The notes below the pieces were generated by a model that made no database searches, was not told where the DNA came from, and saw only the letters and a program-made list of their open reading frames with translations. Shown piece after piece: positions 51,545 through 62,989 of a DNA stretch of 64,000 nucleotides. Position 1 is the first letter of the stretch. The number at the start of each line of letters is the position of its first letter. The DNA is from Physcomitrium patens (taxonomy: Eukaryota; Streptophyta; Bryopsida; Funariales; Funariaceae). The position numbers were made by a program, and so were the translations under genes. The stretch is taken from positions 9,126,089 through 9,190,088 of the forward strand of contig NC_037273.1 of NCBI RefSeq assembly GCF_000002425.4, written 5' to 3'.

Positions 51545-52430
51545 TCCGTGACGTCCCTTTTCTTTCGCCTTGGACTCGGAATTGGAATAGCAGACTATGC
51601 TTCCATAGAATTCTGGCCTGTAAGAGGATCCTTCTATAGAAAGGGCGTTTCTCCCAAAACGACATAGAGAATGGAACAGCTTGAAATGGAACCAAAGCCT
51701 CCGTAATCGGGACCTCATTGGGTTGCCCAACCGAGTTAGGTTTCATACTGGGTAAGAGGCCCGTAACAGGACCTGGATTGGATGTCCCCGTAATTGGATC
51801 AAATTGGCCCTTCGCATCAGACTCATTCAAATATTGAATTGGTTCTTGCTTCTTTTGCCAATTCCTAGTAAAAACGGCTTGGACACATTCCACCTGATTT
51901 ATCGGAGAATCTTAAGGACCTCGATTTATCTCCTCAATTTTTTTTCTTAGCTTTGGATCTACTGATCTCGATTATTGAAATTGAACAAAGCATTACATTG
52001 CTGATAAGTATGCCCCGACTGCTTGCAATTCCCACACACTGGTACATAATCGTCATTGGCTCTAGCATTGAGACATTTACTAGCATAATGACCAATCTGT
52101 CTGCAATGAAAACAACCAAGTGGTCTTCTTGTACCCTTATTAAACATATTGGATGTCTCCATTGGTATATACCTACTAAGCTTGTTCCATGTAGGGTTAG
52201 AAAATGATCCTGATTATCCCGTTGGTACGGAGGATACTTGGTTCGATGATGCTAGTGGAGCATATTGCTCATGTCATGTACGGTGGTATAGCTTGCAATG
52301 GGATGACATTAACTAGCCTTTGAATATTGGCACTAAAATTAGCCACTGTTTTCAACATCCAAGATGATTAAATATTAATAAAATCTTTTTCATTTATATT
52401 TTCACCATATAGTCGTGTTACAACACGACA
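50520..52430. mobile_element. 1.9-kb insertion with short terminal inverted repeats
   Basis: The outer element's post-pol region breaks off near 50,520 and resumes near 52,430, as shown by alignment to the inner copy at 43,170-43,190. The ends are TGTTGTATTACA and TTACAACA, a short imperfect inverted repeat. The flanks GCAGTGAT and ACAGAGGT could be a degenerate 8-9 bp target duplication (hAT or Mutator type). The left 985 bp is unrelated to the gypsy family and unrecognised; the right part contains an antisense gag fragment. No transposase was found, so a non-autonomous DNA transposon is inferred. Confidence 0.55.
51505..52345 (-). mobile_element. Antisense gypsy gag fragment with adjacent poly(A) (fossil)
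   Basis: On the minus strand, about 800 bp matches the gag and knuckle region of the two gypsy copies (CFHCRQIGHYASKC near 52,090 and CGNCKQSGHTYQQC near 52,000). It is followed by about 37 A on that strand (T at 51505-51541). The poly(A) at the 3' end of the sense strand suggests a retroposed transcript piece, but no flanking duplication was found. It is a third family member, rearranged relative to the other two. Confidence 0.7.
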
Positions 52431-53670
52431 GAGGTAGGAGCGTTGGAAGGAATGGTGTTCAATTGGGCAGCTTACATAGCTACTTGTATTCATGTTGAGA
52501 TAGGAACTAAGTGGAAATTGGAGAAGTTCACATATTTGCTTTGTTCCAACTATGTGTCTGCTATGATTATGTACATATTGTGTCAAACATCGCCAGTCGA
52601 GGAAAGTCCTATACCAGTGCCAGTGCCTCCACAGAGAGAATAGAATTCAATGGCACAAAATATCAACGCAGTAGATATAATACACAAAATTGGAGAATCA
52701 AATCATGCAGTGGCACAAGGGATCGTTCTAGCTATTGAATCGGAGTTGGTTCTAATTTATTTTGTGGTGGAAGAGGAGAATGAAGCCTCAGTTATAATGG
52801 ATATCAATCAATTGGCATTTCCACAAGGTCGATTGCTCAAAAGATAACCTCTTAAGAATGCTCTATTAAAGCATATTTCACAAATACATGGTATGATGCG
52901 AGCATTAGATGTAGAAGATAGTAGCAAACAAGAACTAGAAGCCAGCAACAAGGTGATATCAAAGCAGAACCAAAAAATTACAAAGAAAGAACGGATCTTC
53001 CAAGAGAATATAAAATCCAAGTTGATATTGGAAAGGAGATTTGTAAAAAAAACAAGAAGCTTGGATGCAAGAAAAAGAATACATACTATGGATTGTGGAA
53101 GGACAACAAGATGAATTATTCTAGACTTGCAAGATATGAGATTTGGAATGGGAGAAACTCAAATGTCACTTGGAAGTGGAACGAGAAAAGGCCGGATTAT
53201 TGATAAAAGAAAAAGCGGCATTGAATGATCAATCCAGATGTAAAATGGAGAAGTTGAGGTTTGAAATTGAAGTTTTATAAGCTGAGGTGGCAACATTGAT
53301 TAAAGAGTTAATCGTGAGGAGCCGGTCACAAACGTCAATTGAAGTTGTTCCAGAATAGATGAGTGAGCAGCAGCATGAGTTAGAACTCAATGATGCCTAA
53401 ATCTTGAAATTGGAGACTTAAGTTTGTAAATTAGGAGAGTATAATGAAGATCTCTCAAACCACTTGAGGAAGGAATTGATGGACGGATTAGAGGAGGAGG
53501 AAGATTTGCACATAGAATCAAAATCAATAGAACCAACAATGATTAATGTCATAAGTGATCAATCGGATGGGCGAGAGGAAATAGTAACTTTATAGAATTT
53601 TTTTAAATAATTTTTAGATAGGTAAAAATTGTGTGTTTGCAAGGATGCTGCATAGATAGGAGTGAGGCTA

Positions 53671-54463
53671 TGTAGAATAGATATTAATTCGTTTTTATAA
53701 GATATTGGTAAAATAGACTAATAGTCTATAGAATAATCAGTTCAAGAGGACGAAGGATTAACTTAGTTATTAAAAGCAGTTAATTACAAGATTATGGTTA
53801 GAATCTAGGAATAGGGAGTAAGTATATAGGAGTTGTAGAAGTTAGTCTGAGTGCTAGAATGTGATAGTCATGAGCTGAGGTAAGCTTGGTGCTACCTGTT
53901 TGTTTCTTTGTTTCTTTGTTGTTGAAGAGTAATGAATAGTTTTTGAATATTGAAAAGTGAGTCTGTAGAATAAATTAGAGATTGATTTATGAGTTATTAA
54001 TTATGTAATTGGAGTACTATATGGTTGGATTATTGTAAGAAGATATTGGGAGTTTGTTATCAGATTCTGTGGAAGATTGTTAATGGATGAAAGATTATGA
54101 TTATTGTTTATTGAGAGTTGTGTATGTTTCGATAGAAGAAATCTGTCATTCCAAAAATTGTATGAAGATAGATTGTTTGGAGTGGAAGTTTTTTATTTTT
54201 GGTGTTGGATGGAATTTATGTATTTGGAGTGGTCTTTTAAGACAATACAAGAATTGTCCTATGTTGTTATCAATGATTGCATAGTACCATTAGGAAGTAG
54301 AAAGTATTGTAGTATTCTTTGGTATTTTCAGTGATTCAGAATATGGTTAACTGTGTAATCCTAACAAGTAGAACTCATGTACTTAGTCTTTTCTTGCGTT
54401 CAAATCTCCCTATATAGGTTTATTCTGAAAGATATTTGTAGAATAAGTAAAACGACAATTACA
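53671..54463 (+). repeat. 3' LTR of outer gypsy element
   Basis: Preceded by the purine-rich AGGAGTGAGG, begins TGTAGAATAGATATTAA and ends ACGACAATTACA, followed by the right GTTGC duplication (54464-54468). Confidence 0.9.
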
Positions 54464-56650
54464 GTTGCCATATAAAAAGATTGTTTTGAGATTTAGCTAA
54501 TATATGAGGTGTTGTTTAATGGAAGCTCTTGTTGCCAATGATCTCATGGTAGACCACTTAATCACAAGAGGAAAAACCTCATCAAAGTCAACAAAATATT
54601 CTTCTTTAAAGCCACATGCCATAAGGTGTGTTTTTCTTTTTAGAAGTTGATTGTAAAGATGACATTTTGTTTTGTTTTGAAAATCTATTAGGTACTAATA
54701 GTGTGCTTATTAGATGGTAGTGGCTTAAGAATCCATGTGTTATTCTTTACAAAAGATGATAGTTCTTTCTACAAAGCAATGTTCCAATCTTCATTTCTTG
54801 TTACCTATTTTAAGAATACTTTGTTGTTGTTGAGATCTAGTGAAGCTTGAATGATGCAAATATTTAGGTCTTTGGATATGACAGAAAGGATATAGTCTTG
54901 TAATCTATTGTTTTATTTTTTGATTCAATTTGAATGTTGGAGAAAGTATATAGGCAAGTTTGTACTTAAAAAAGAAGATTGTTGAGTTGAATTTATAAAT
55001 TGAAGATCTTTTGAAGATTGTAATGATAAAGAAATTGAAAAGTTATTGATGCAAGGAATCATATTGGATAGTGGAGTTATTATGGTATTTTGATAAAGTG
55101 ATATTGTAAAATTTAGATCCAAAAAGATGCAAAGTATGTCATCATTAAAAGAGATCAAATATGTAGTAGATAAGATCTTCACTATTATATTATTAAAATA
55201 TATATTTTTTGATATAATTTTTTTTGTATATTTTAAAAATAAATAATCTATATGCTTTACATTTGTTGTAATAGCTTATGAATATGGATCTTTGAGCTTT
55301 AATTTCTAATTCATCTTTATTTTATAGATAATAATAACTTGTACAATTAAATATATGTAGATGGAATAGGTTAAGTTTTTGATATTAAAAAAGCTTTAGA
55401 AGACTAATTTTATATAGAATTCAATACAAGAAGTAATTAAAAATATAATTGGTTATATGGATGTTTTTATTTTATTTTTTATAAGTAAGATAGTAAATGT
55501 GCTTCAAATAACAAATCATGTATTATTTCACCAATGTATTTATTTTTATTTTTAATAATTTGAATTTATCAAAAAATACATATTATCATTAATTGATGTC
55601 TTATGATATTTTTAAAGCAATAAGAGGTAAATTCATTGAATAAATAATTTCTACTTGAATTTATGCATAAATAAGATAGTATTTGACGTATTTCTTTTTC
55701 AACCATATTTTTGAAATTTCTATATGTTTAAATGTATTATTTTTGTATACTAGAAAGTATAGCTATAATTATCTTAAGAAGTCGTCAATAAAAGTTAAAA
55801 AGTATTAAGAGCCTTTGTTAAATGTAATAAATATGAGTCCACATAAATTACTATGATCTAATTGAAATTATATAACAATTAGAATTAAACTTGATTTTGA
55901 AATTAGATACTAGTAGTGCAAATTAAGTAACAAGCTTTATAAGAAATTTTAACAAAAAGTAAAGTTTGCATTAATGTAACCATTTCTTAATGTAATAGGT
56001 TGTATAAATATTAAAAGTTGAGATAAGCAATGTACTTGTGCCAAATTTTTGTTGTTTCTAGGTAAGATGAAGTGACAGTATTAATAGAAAAGTTATCTTA
56101 TAAGACATTTGATTTTTTTGATATAAAAATTTTAAATTATAGAGATAATTTCTTGGTTTTTTGCTTCTTTTGGATAATATTTTGTAAAGATAAGATTTTT
56201 AAAATATCCAACAAATTGTAGGGCCAAAGATTAAATAATAACTTCAATCAATTTTTTAAAAAATTGATAATAAATTTTTAATCATATAAAAAATATAAAA
56301 AATATAATTTGAGGCTTTATTACTATCAAGATTAATAATTTTCTATCTTAAAATTAATAGAGATCTTTCTTTGGTAGTAGTTACAATGAAGCAAGGTGTT
56401 GTTTTGGCATTAGTCAAAATTTTTAAATTGCTGGTAACATGAGCTTTGGCCCTAGAATCTATTAATGAAGTTTAAAATTTATATAAAGTTTTTGTACCAT
56501 AAATTTTAAATACTTTGACTAAGACAACGTCAGAAACATATATGTTATCTAGAGAAGAATTATTAAGTTGAAAATAAATGTAGATAGATTTCATAATATC
56601 TAATAGTATGGCTTCTTAGAAGCTTTATAGATGCAAAATTTGATTTTAGA
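54464..56650 (-). mobile_element. Ty1/copia fossil, 5' part of pol (protease, integrase, RT start)
   Basis: Minus-strand continuation of the copia element at 32080-33040. In coding order it shows protease-like DSRAKAHVTSN near 56,450, a conserved KNLLSI near 56,270, gag-preintegrase-like residues near 56,050, integrase with YFLTFIDDF near 55,800, a linker with SFVKNNTWILKPLP near 54,750 and the RT opening FDEVFPLVIKW near 54,590. The gypsy element inserted exactly after this RT stretch. It is broken in many places and more AT-rich than the gypsy block, so it is older. Confidence 0.78.
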
Positions 56651-56689
56651 TGTGTTTATAGTTGATTTATAGATTCAAAATTTAGCCAA

Positions 56690-57720
56690 TAAGTTAACAA
56701 CATATTGTATGGTTAAAGATTTGGTAAATCATTTATCAAAGCTACATACAACAATAAAGGTGCAATTAAAAAAAGCTCAAGAACAACCAAAAATAAATAC
56801 AAATTTCTATTGCAAAGAATAACTAAAATTCAATGTAGGTGACAAGATATGGTTACTTGGTTGTGATATCAAGACTATTTATTCTTGTAAAAAATTGAAC
56901 TATTATAAGCTTAGACCTTTATTTTATTTAACAACAAATCAATCCAGTTGCTTATCAACTATACTTATCAAAGTTAAAGAAGATCCATCTTATATTCCAT
57001 GTATTTCTTTTTGAATCATATAAAACAATGAACATACTAAAAAAAAAAAGTGTCACTTCCTCCTAGTAGACAATAATAAAAATTTTGATGTAGGAGAAGT
57101 CTAAGACTCAAAGAGATACCAAAATAGGTTAAAATATCTTATTTATTGGCGCATGTATGATATTAGTGAATGTACATGAGAGCCAGCAAAGAATCTTACA
57201 AATGCAACAAAGAAGGTGGAGGCTTTTCATCAACAATATCTATCAAAATTTGGATGAAGAATAGCAAATCTTTGCTATAAAAGAAACAAGATCAAGAAAA
57301 GATAATATTCTACTTTTTATCCTTGTTTGTAGCTTTTGTATATATTGTAGTACTAAGAAGATGGAAAATCAACAATTAGTAGATTCAATTGAAGAGCTAT
57401 CATTTGCTAACTTATTGGATGAGAGATTATAATTGTCTCAATCTTTAAGACGATATAATCAAGATAAAGATCTTCAAGAATAACATGTTTTTTCTTGAAT
57501 AAATGATAAGATACAACATGTTTGATATCACAACTTTGGAAGAGACTCCCGATATTAGGTGAATTTATTAGAAGTAGGAAAAATTCCTAATAGTATTTTA
57601 GATCTTTTATTTGAAGAAAGTTATGAAGATCTTAAGAACAATCAAATAACAAGGTGATCTTCTTTTCCTTGTATAGCACATTATTGATGGCTAAGAAGAC
57701 CTATCAACTATGTAATATGT
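56690..57720 (+). mobile_element. Chromodomain Ty3/gypsy fragment, copy 1 (integrase end, chromodomain and next region)
   Basis: Plus-strand remnants of a chromovirus. An integrase C-terminal stretch (FNVGDKIWLLGCDIKT near 56,830) is followed by a chromodomain (YLIYWRMYDISECT near 57,140) and KVEAFHQQYLSKFG, then a further coding-like stretch from 57,360. It is a direct repeat of about 62,990-64,000. The sequence pattern fits the Tcn1 group known from mosses. Broken. Confidence 0.75.
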
Positions 57721-57839
57721 TATTAACTTGTTGAAGTAAAATATATACTTTTCTATCTTAATATACAATATTGCATCTTTTGGTTTTTGTAACACATAAT
57801 AAATATGAATTTTAAATTTTATTCTTAAAATAAATTAAG

Positions 57840-58380
57840 ATGTTATTTATGCAACAAAAAAGAAAGTCATCTAAAAAATCTCAAAAGACATCATGTATTA
57901 AATATTGAAAAGCTACTGATATATTTGTAAGTCCAAAAGGCATGACATTGTATTTGAAATGTCCATACTTAGTTCAAAATATAATCTTTTTATCATGTCT
58001 TTTTTTGATGCATACCAAATTATATGCTCTTTATAGATCTATTTTTATATAGATTTTAGCTTGATTCAATTAATCTAGAAGTCCAGATATCAAAGATAAC
58101 AGATACTTATTCTTGATGGTGATTTTATTGACTCTTTGATAATCAACACACATCTACAATGATCCATCTTTTTTCTTTACAAATAAAATTGGAGCTTTTA
58201 CTAGAAATTTGGAATAGCATATGAAGTTCTTAGCCAAATTTTCTTTAATATACTTCTTGAATATAGCCAATTCATTTTGTAATAAACTATAGATTGGTCC
58301 AAACGGCAGTTGAGCTTCTTTTTGAAGGTCAATTGAACAATTATATGGATAATGTTCTAAAAAAGTATCCACATTCTTCT
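57840..58380 (-). mobile_element. Chromovirus reverse transcriptase fragment (fossil)
   Basis: Minus-strand RT of Ty3/gypsy type: LPFGPIYSLLQNELA and APILFVKKKDGSL within 58154-58372, then YNVMPFGLTNISVAFQ near 57,940. It belongs to an element in minus orientation whose gag lies near 58,850-59,700 and LTR near 59,770-60,365. Broken. Confidence 0.78.
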
Positions 58381-59231
58381 TTTCAAATATATCTTGAAAA
58401 TCTTGATATTGGCTTGGTATAAATGATACAAGATAAATCCTTCTTTCACATTATGAATCTAATAAGACAAAGACTTTAAGATATTTAGGTCCTAAAATAA
58501 TATTTATTATAAACCAAAGAGAGGGTTTTGAGGAGAGAATATAACCTCCATTAGGTATTATACAAGATTCTAGCCACATGATTTCTATAATAGTTGGATA
58601 AATTTCTTTTTTGACATACTATCTTCTGTGATAGATGTACTCCTCATTTTATAATTGCATCACTTCTTTGGATAATATTGAATAATATGCATAGATTCTC
58701 TATAATACAAGCATAATTCTTCTTGATGATAATGAGACTTTTCTTACTCAAAATGAAGTTAGTAACATACTATATTAATTTACATATCTTCTACTTTCAA
58801 ATATATCTCTTGAAGAGACGTTGGTATTACAATTGAATTATAATAATGTTAAGGCTCACTTGTATGACTCTCAAATTAAAATTTAAAAAATTGATTGTCA
58901 TACTTTATAGCAAAGTTAATTACTTGATTCAATGTTTGAGAATCAAGTAAGTTGAACATCAATTCTTTTACTTCATATTGTAATCTGTAGAAAAATTGGC
59001 TAGCAAATGCTACATCATTTCACTTGATATTAATTCAAGTTATCAAAATTGTAAAATATATAATGTTTCTAATGGATTGCCTTATTGCAAAATATAGATC
59101 TTGTTAATTACAACATAAATTGCATCATGTTCTCCATACATGGATCAAAAATCTACCAAAAGAGCCTCCAAATTATTTAATATTGGATCTCATTGTTCAA
59201 AAAAAGATAAAAATCATGATAATATTGAATC

Positions 59232-59269
<38 letters not shown>

Positions 59270-59765
59270 TAAATCTAACTTATAATTTTAGAACTGGATA
59301 GCTTTGGAGTTGAAGTTCAATCATAAAATATATTTAATTGATAAATCCTCAAAATTTAGATCTTATACCATCAAACTTCTTGAGCAATGCAACCTTTAAT
59401 TTTCTAACACTAGAAGAATGTTCTAACATAGGAAAAGAGATATAATTTGATATAGATGTTGAAGCACCTCCAATCATCTCTTTATCTTCACTTCTTGCTA
59501 TTATTATTGCTCTTTATGTTGGTAAATTGAATTGATGAATCACAAGCATTAAGTACTTCAATTGCTCTTGCATTTATGCCATTTTAATCTTCATTTCAAG
59601 AAGCTTTGCGATGTTAATACTGAAAAAAGAGAAGATATCTAATATCACTGAAGACAAATAGAAGAGAGGACTTGAGAACAAAGAAAATACTAAAAAAAAA
59701 AAAAAAAAATCAGTTTAATAGAAGATAATCTAAAATATCTAATATGTTTATTTCTTATTAAGAAA
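58381..59765 (-). mobile_element. Chromovirus gag to pol linker region (fossil)
   Basis: AT-rich, decayed minus-strand sequence between the RT fragment and the LTR. A gag-like stretch VALLKKFDGIRSKFEDL lies near 59,350, with RIEISCIK-type residues absent here. A (TA)n tract interrupts it at 59234-59267. Confident homology only in patches. Confidence 0.5.
59234..59267. repeat. (TA)n microsatellite
   Basis: About 16 TA units inside chromovirus-derived sequence, so the expansion is later than that insertion. Confidence 0.95.
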
Positions 59766-59769
59766 AAGA

Positions 59770-60365
59770 AATAATCTACCTTTAATTAAAAAAAGATAAA
59801 ACTTTGATATTATAAGTGTATTCTTGTCAATTTTTCTAGGATAAGAACTTCATAAAAGCAAATAATCAAGTGAGATTTTTCTCGAAGAAATATAACCAAA
59901 TAGAAATAAAAAAAATATACATTAAGAATGGCTATTTCTTATACACAAGAAAACTAACGAGTCTTGAATCTAGACTAAAGTAAGAAAGAAATTTACAAGA
60001 ATAAAGAAGACTTCACTCTTGCATCTATATATATTATCTACCTAAAAGCTATGTGACAACATTCTATAGAACTTCTAACATGTATTGACTTTACAAGCCA
60101 CATGTCTTAATTTGCAAGGCAAGTTTTCTATGTATATGTGACATAATTAGCTTATTCCATAAATTACCTATACATATGACATGTGACTAACTTATTGACC
60201 AAATTTTTAATCTTAAAGTCATTTATAAACACTTGTAAAGTCAAAATCATGTTTATGAAGTTTCTAAGAAGCTTCTTTAAAAGATATTATGAAATTTTAT
60301 CTACTTTTATTTATTTTTATCTACTTTTAATCATCTAAGTAATTATTAGAGTAAGTATGTATGTC
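59770..60365 (-). repeat. Chromovirus LTR, copy 1
   Basis: About 590 bp that recurs in the same orientation at 62,290-62,855. Read on the minus strand it has a TATA-like run followed by GATGCAAGAGTGAAG, which supports minus orientation, in agreement with the gag and RT remnants to its left. Confidence 0.65.
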
Positions 60366-60389
60366 CGTGATAATATGTCTATGATACAC

Positions 60390-60730
60390 TCAATAGAAGT
60401 GAGAATAGATTTGCAACTATTCTAAATCTTCAAAAGCTTGTTAATATTCTTAAAATAGAAATATTACTTATTTCTAATGTCAACTATAGAGGTACTATTC
60501 CTATGTATATAGAAGAAGTAAACATTGAAGTTTAAAGTCTATACCAAGAAGTTATGCAATTGAAAGTAGCAAGTAGATTAAGTTCACAATTAAATCCTAA
60601 AAGTCTTGCTTCTATAAGTATGATTGAGTTAAAAATAAGTATATCAAAGAAGTTTGATAGAATAGAATCAAATTTTCAAGGATTTATATAATAAGTAAAG
60701 TTTTATCTAAGTTTGAATTCTTCTTAATAT
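60390..60730 (+). mobile_element. Chromovirus gag fragment, plus orientation (fossil)
   Basis: Plus-strand remnant reading NRFATILNLQKL, SLYQEVMQLK and KKFDRIESNFQGF. The same gag occurs in minus orientation at 61,847-62,092 (NRFVTIIDFQKLF, LYQEVVQLKEE). Broken. Confidence 0.6.
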
Positions 60731-61640
60731 CTTGATGCACTTATATTTGAAAGTATATTTTTTTAATTTGTACCTTTGGTAGAAAAGAATTTAAGAATTT
60801 TTTATAATTTAAATTTATTCTAAGAAGTTTTTATTGTCATATTTAGAAAATAATATTAAAAAAAATAATATTAAAAAAAAATAATATTAAAAAAATAATA
60901 GAAACCAAACTCCTATCTTTATAAAAAAGATTATATTTAGCCATTATATATATTATTGTATTCTTAAACCTTTCTTGTAACTTGGATTAAAATGACAAAG
61001 CCTTTAATAATTAATTTCATATGAATTAAAATACTAAGAACATATTTTTTATTCACTAGCTATAAATTAAAATATGAATTAAAATATATTCTTAGTATTG
61101 TCAAGAATTTATTGTTGACAATACTAAGAACATATTTTTTGGAGCAATTTATTATTGAAGCCATTGCAAATAACAATTAACTCGTTAAAAGACACCAAAA
61201 ACAAAGATTTGGATAGAAAGGTACAAATTAAGTCATCATAATAATTTTTAAGTTTATAGAAGCTAATTCATCAAGGCAAAAACCTATGCAAATTAACATG
61301 GTATGTTTTAAATTTCTTATTGAACAAAAAAAGACTCAACTTTATAAAAAAAGATTTGTGTTTATGTTATAAAGAACCTAAATACACTACTTAATATTTT
61401 CTAAAGAAGCAATGTAATTATAAAATGAAGAGCATGGTAGTCAAAAAAGATAATGTGTTAGAAAATAAGTTTCTCTAATTAGTATAGGAACCTTGCAATT
61501 AGAATCTTGTTTAATATCTAATAAAGGTCATATTTTTTTTTTTCTAATTTTTCACCTTGTTTTATAATAGAAATTTATTTAAGATCAAATATTCACAAAG
61601 TCTTTGCCTTCTTAGATATAAAAGCCTCAGCTTATTTTAT
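60731..61640. other. AT-rich decayed repeat DNA
   Basis: Very AT-rich sequence with a local duplication of ATACTAAGAACATATTTTTT (near 61,030 and 61,120) and tandem AATAATATTAAAAAAA units near 60,850-60,900. Probably further retroelement decay; no domain recognised. Confidence 0.5.
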
Positions 61641-61846
61641 AAATAATGATCCTATTAAAAAATAAGAAATATTCTTAGTTAAGAAAATTAAATCCTTATA
61701 TGTAGAAATTATAGATGGTTGTTTGCCAAATCTTCAACCATGCAATATATTGAATACTATAAAGTTGATCTTATTCCATCAAACTTCGTAGACATACTAA
61801 TCCTTATCCTTATTGTACTTATAGTAGCAAAACTTCTTGGATTTAT

Positions 61847-62130
61847 TTATGAGATTAATTTACTTTCTTCTTTTAACTGTACAACTTCTTGATATAGATT
61901 TTGAACTTCTTCTATAGATGTAAAATTAGTATTTCTATAATTGGTACTTTTAATGCATGAAATTTCTATCCTAAAAGTACTAAAAAGTTTTTGGAAATCA
62001 ATAATAGTTACAAATCTATTCTTACTTTTGCCAAGTATAGCATCTATGATGTTCTCTTCCATTTCAAATAACTTAACAAATCCACAAGTCAAATTATAGA
62101 AAAATAATCCACAATCTCTAACATCAAATG
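61847..62130 (-). mobile_element. Chromovirus gag fragment, minus orientation (fossil)
   Basis: Contains an 81-residue stretch with DAILGKSKNRFVTIIDFQK and SLYQEVV-like residues, homologous to the plus-strand piece at 60,390. Its LTR lies just upstream on the minus strand (62,290-62,855). Confidence 0.6.
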
Positions 62131-62289
62131 AAAAATTCTACAATGAAGGATAATCCACTTTGTTTAAACAAGATATCAATGTTAGAAAACTAAAAAAATT
62201 GTTTAAAGGTGGAAAATCTACAACCTTCAAAATACAACAATAGAAGTGGATAATCCACTCATTTCTAAAACAAGACAAGAAAAATGAGT

Positions 62290-62855
62290 TAGTATTCTTG
62301 TTAAACTATCAAGGACATGAATTTCAAAGAAAGAAAACTTCAATACACTCTTGTATCACTCAAGAAGACTAAAAAATCACTTGAAGTTAATATAATATTA
62401 AACTAGAATAGCTATTGTCAAAGACAAGAAGCCTAGAAAGTCTTGAAACAAGACTAGGAACTAAAAAGGCATTGATAAGAGTAAAAAGGGCTTCATTCTT
62501 GCCTCCATATATACTCTTAACTAGGAAATATGTGGCGGTATTCTATATGACCTTCAAAATGTGTTGACTTTGCAAGACATGTATCTTAATTTGCAAGATA
62601 AGTTTTTTATATGTGCGCCACATAGTTAGCTTGTTTCGTAAGCTATCAATACATGGTTATTTTATTAATTAAGTTTCTAACCTATCAATCAACTACAAAC
62701 ACATGTAAAGTCAAAGAAGCATCTATAAAGCTTTTAGAAAGCTTCTCTAAAAAATATTATGAAATAAATCTATTTTTATTTATTTCTATTTAATTATATA
62801 GATAAATATTAAAGTAAATATGTATGTCTATGATAATTTGAGGAGTGCCATTAAC
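62290..62855 (-). repeat. Chromovirus LTR, copy 2
   Basis: Direct repeat of 59,770-60,365; for example both contain GTTGACTTTGCAAG or its degraded form and TCTTAATTTGCAAG. Together with the adjacent gag it forms the start of a second minus-oriented element. Confidence 0.65.
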
Positions 62856-62989
62856 TACTATCAAAATGATTGAACAACTCTTTTACTATTGGTAAAGTTT
62901 ATTTATAATAATACAATACATTCTTCTATTCAATTAATACATTTTTTTTGCCAATTATGGTTATCATCTAAAACTTAATACTTTTAACT

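Larger units (their letters stand above)
45156..53670 (+). other. Outer gypsy element, remainder from gag to 3' LTR (fossil)
   Basis: Continuation of the outer element after the nested insertion. It holds a knuckle region near 45,350-45,480, a protease region with VLIDGIMISGVQV near 46,160, RT with FLDDF near 47,525, an RNase H stretch ending FYVDHDALKYMINK near 48,150-48,190, an integrase zinc region near 48,570-48,710 (GGH...CDPCQ) and the post-pol region. It is interrupted by the foreign insertion at about 50,520-52,430. Confidence 0.85.
33041..54463 (+). mobile_element. Outer Ty3/gypsy element (fossil, interrupted by two insertions)
   Basis: LTRs 33041-33823 and 53671-54463 flank gag (about 33,930-35,714, continuing 45,156-45,800 with two CCHC knuckles), protease (about 45,830-46,300), RT (about 47,060-47,800), RNase H (about 47,880-48,260), integrase (about 48,300-49,300) and a long post-pol region (about 49,970-53,600). 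The order PR-RT-RH-IN and the RNase H segment with FYVDHDALKYMINK are typical of Ty3/gypsy. The primer-site region TTTTGGCACCGCTGCC resembles the tRNA-Asp type used by Athila/Tat elements. No chromodomain was seen, and a non-chromovirus lineage (OTA or bryophyte Phygy-like) is inferred. Without its insertions it is about 10 kb. It is broken at dozens of places. By eye its LTRs differ by roughly 8-10 percent, suggesting several million years. Confidence 0.9.

Noticed and set aside
53671-54463. Tandem segmental duplication to explain the four LTR-like repeats
   Set aside because: Two separate 5-bp target duplications and subfamily pairing of the LTRs show two nested insertions instead.
59234-59267. 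CRISPR-like or satellite array
   Set aside because: Simple (TA)n tract without spacers; the same kind recurs throughout the spacers.
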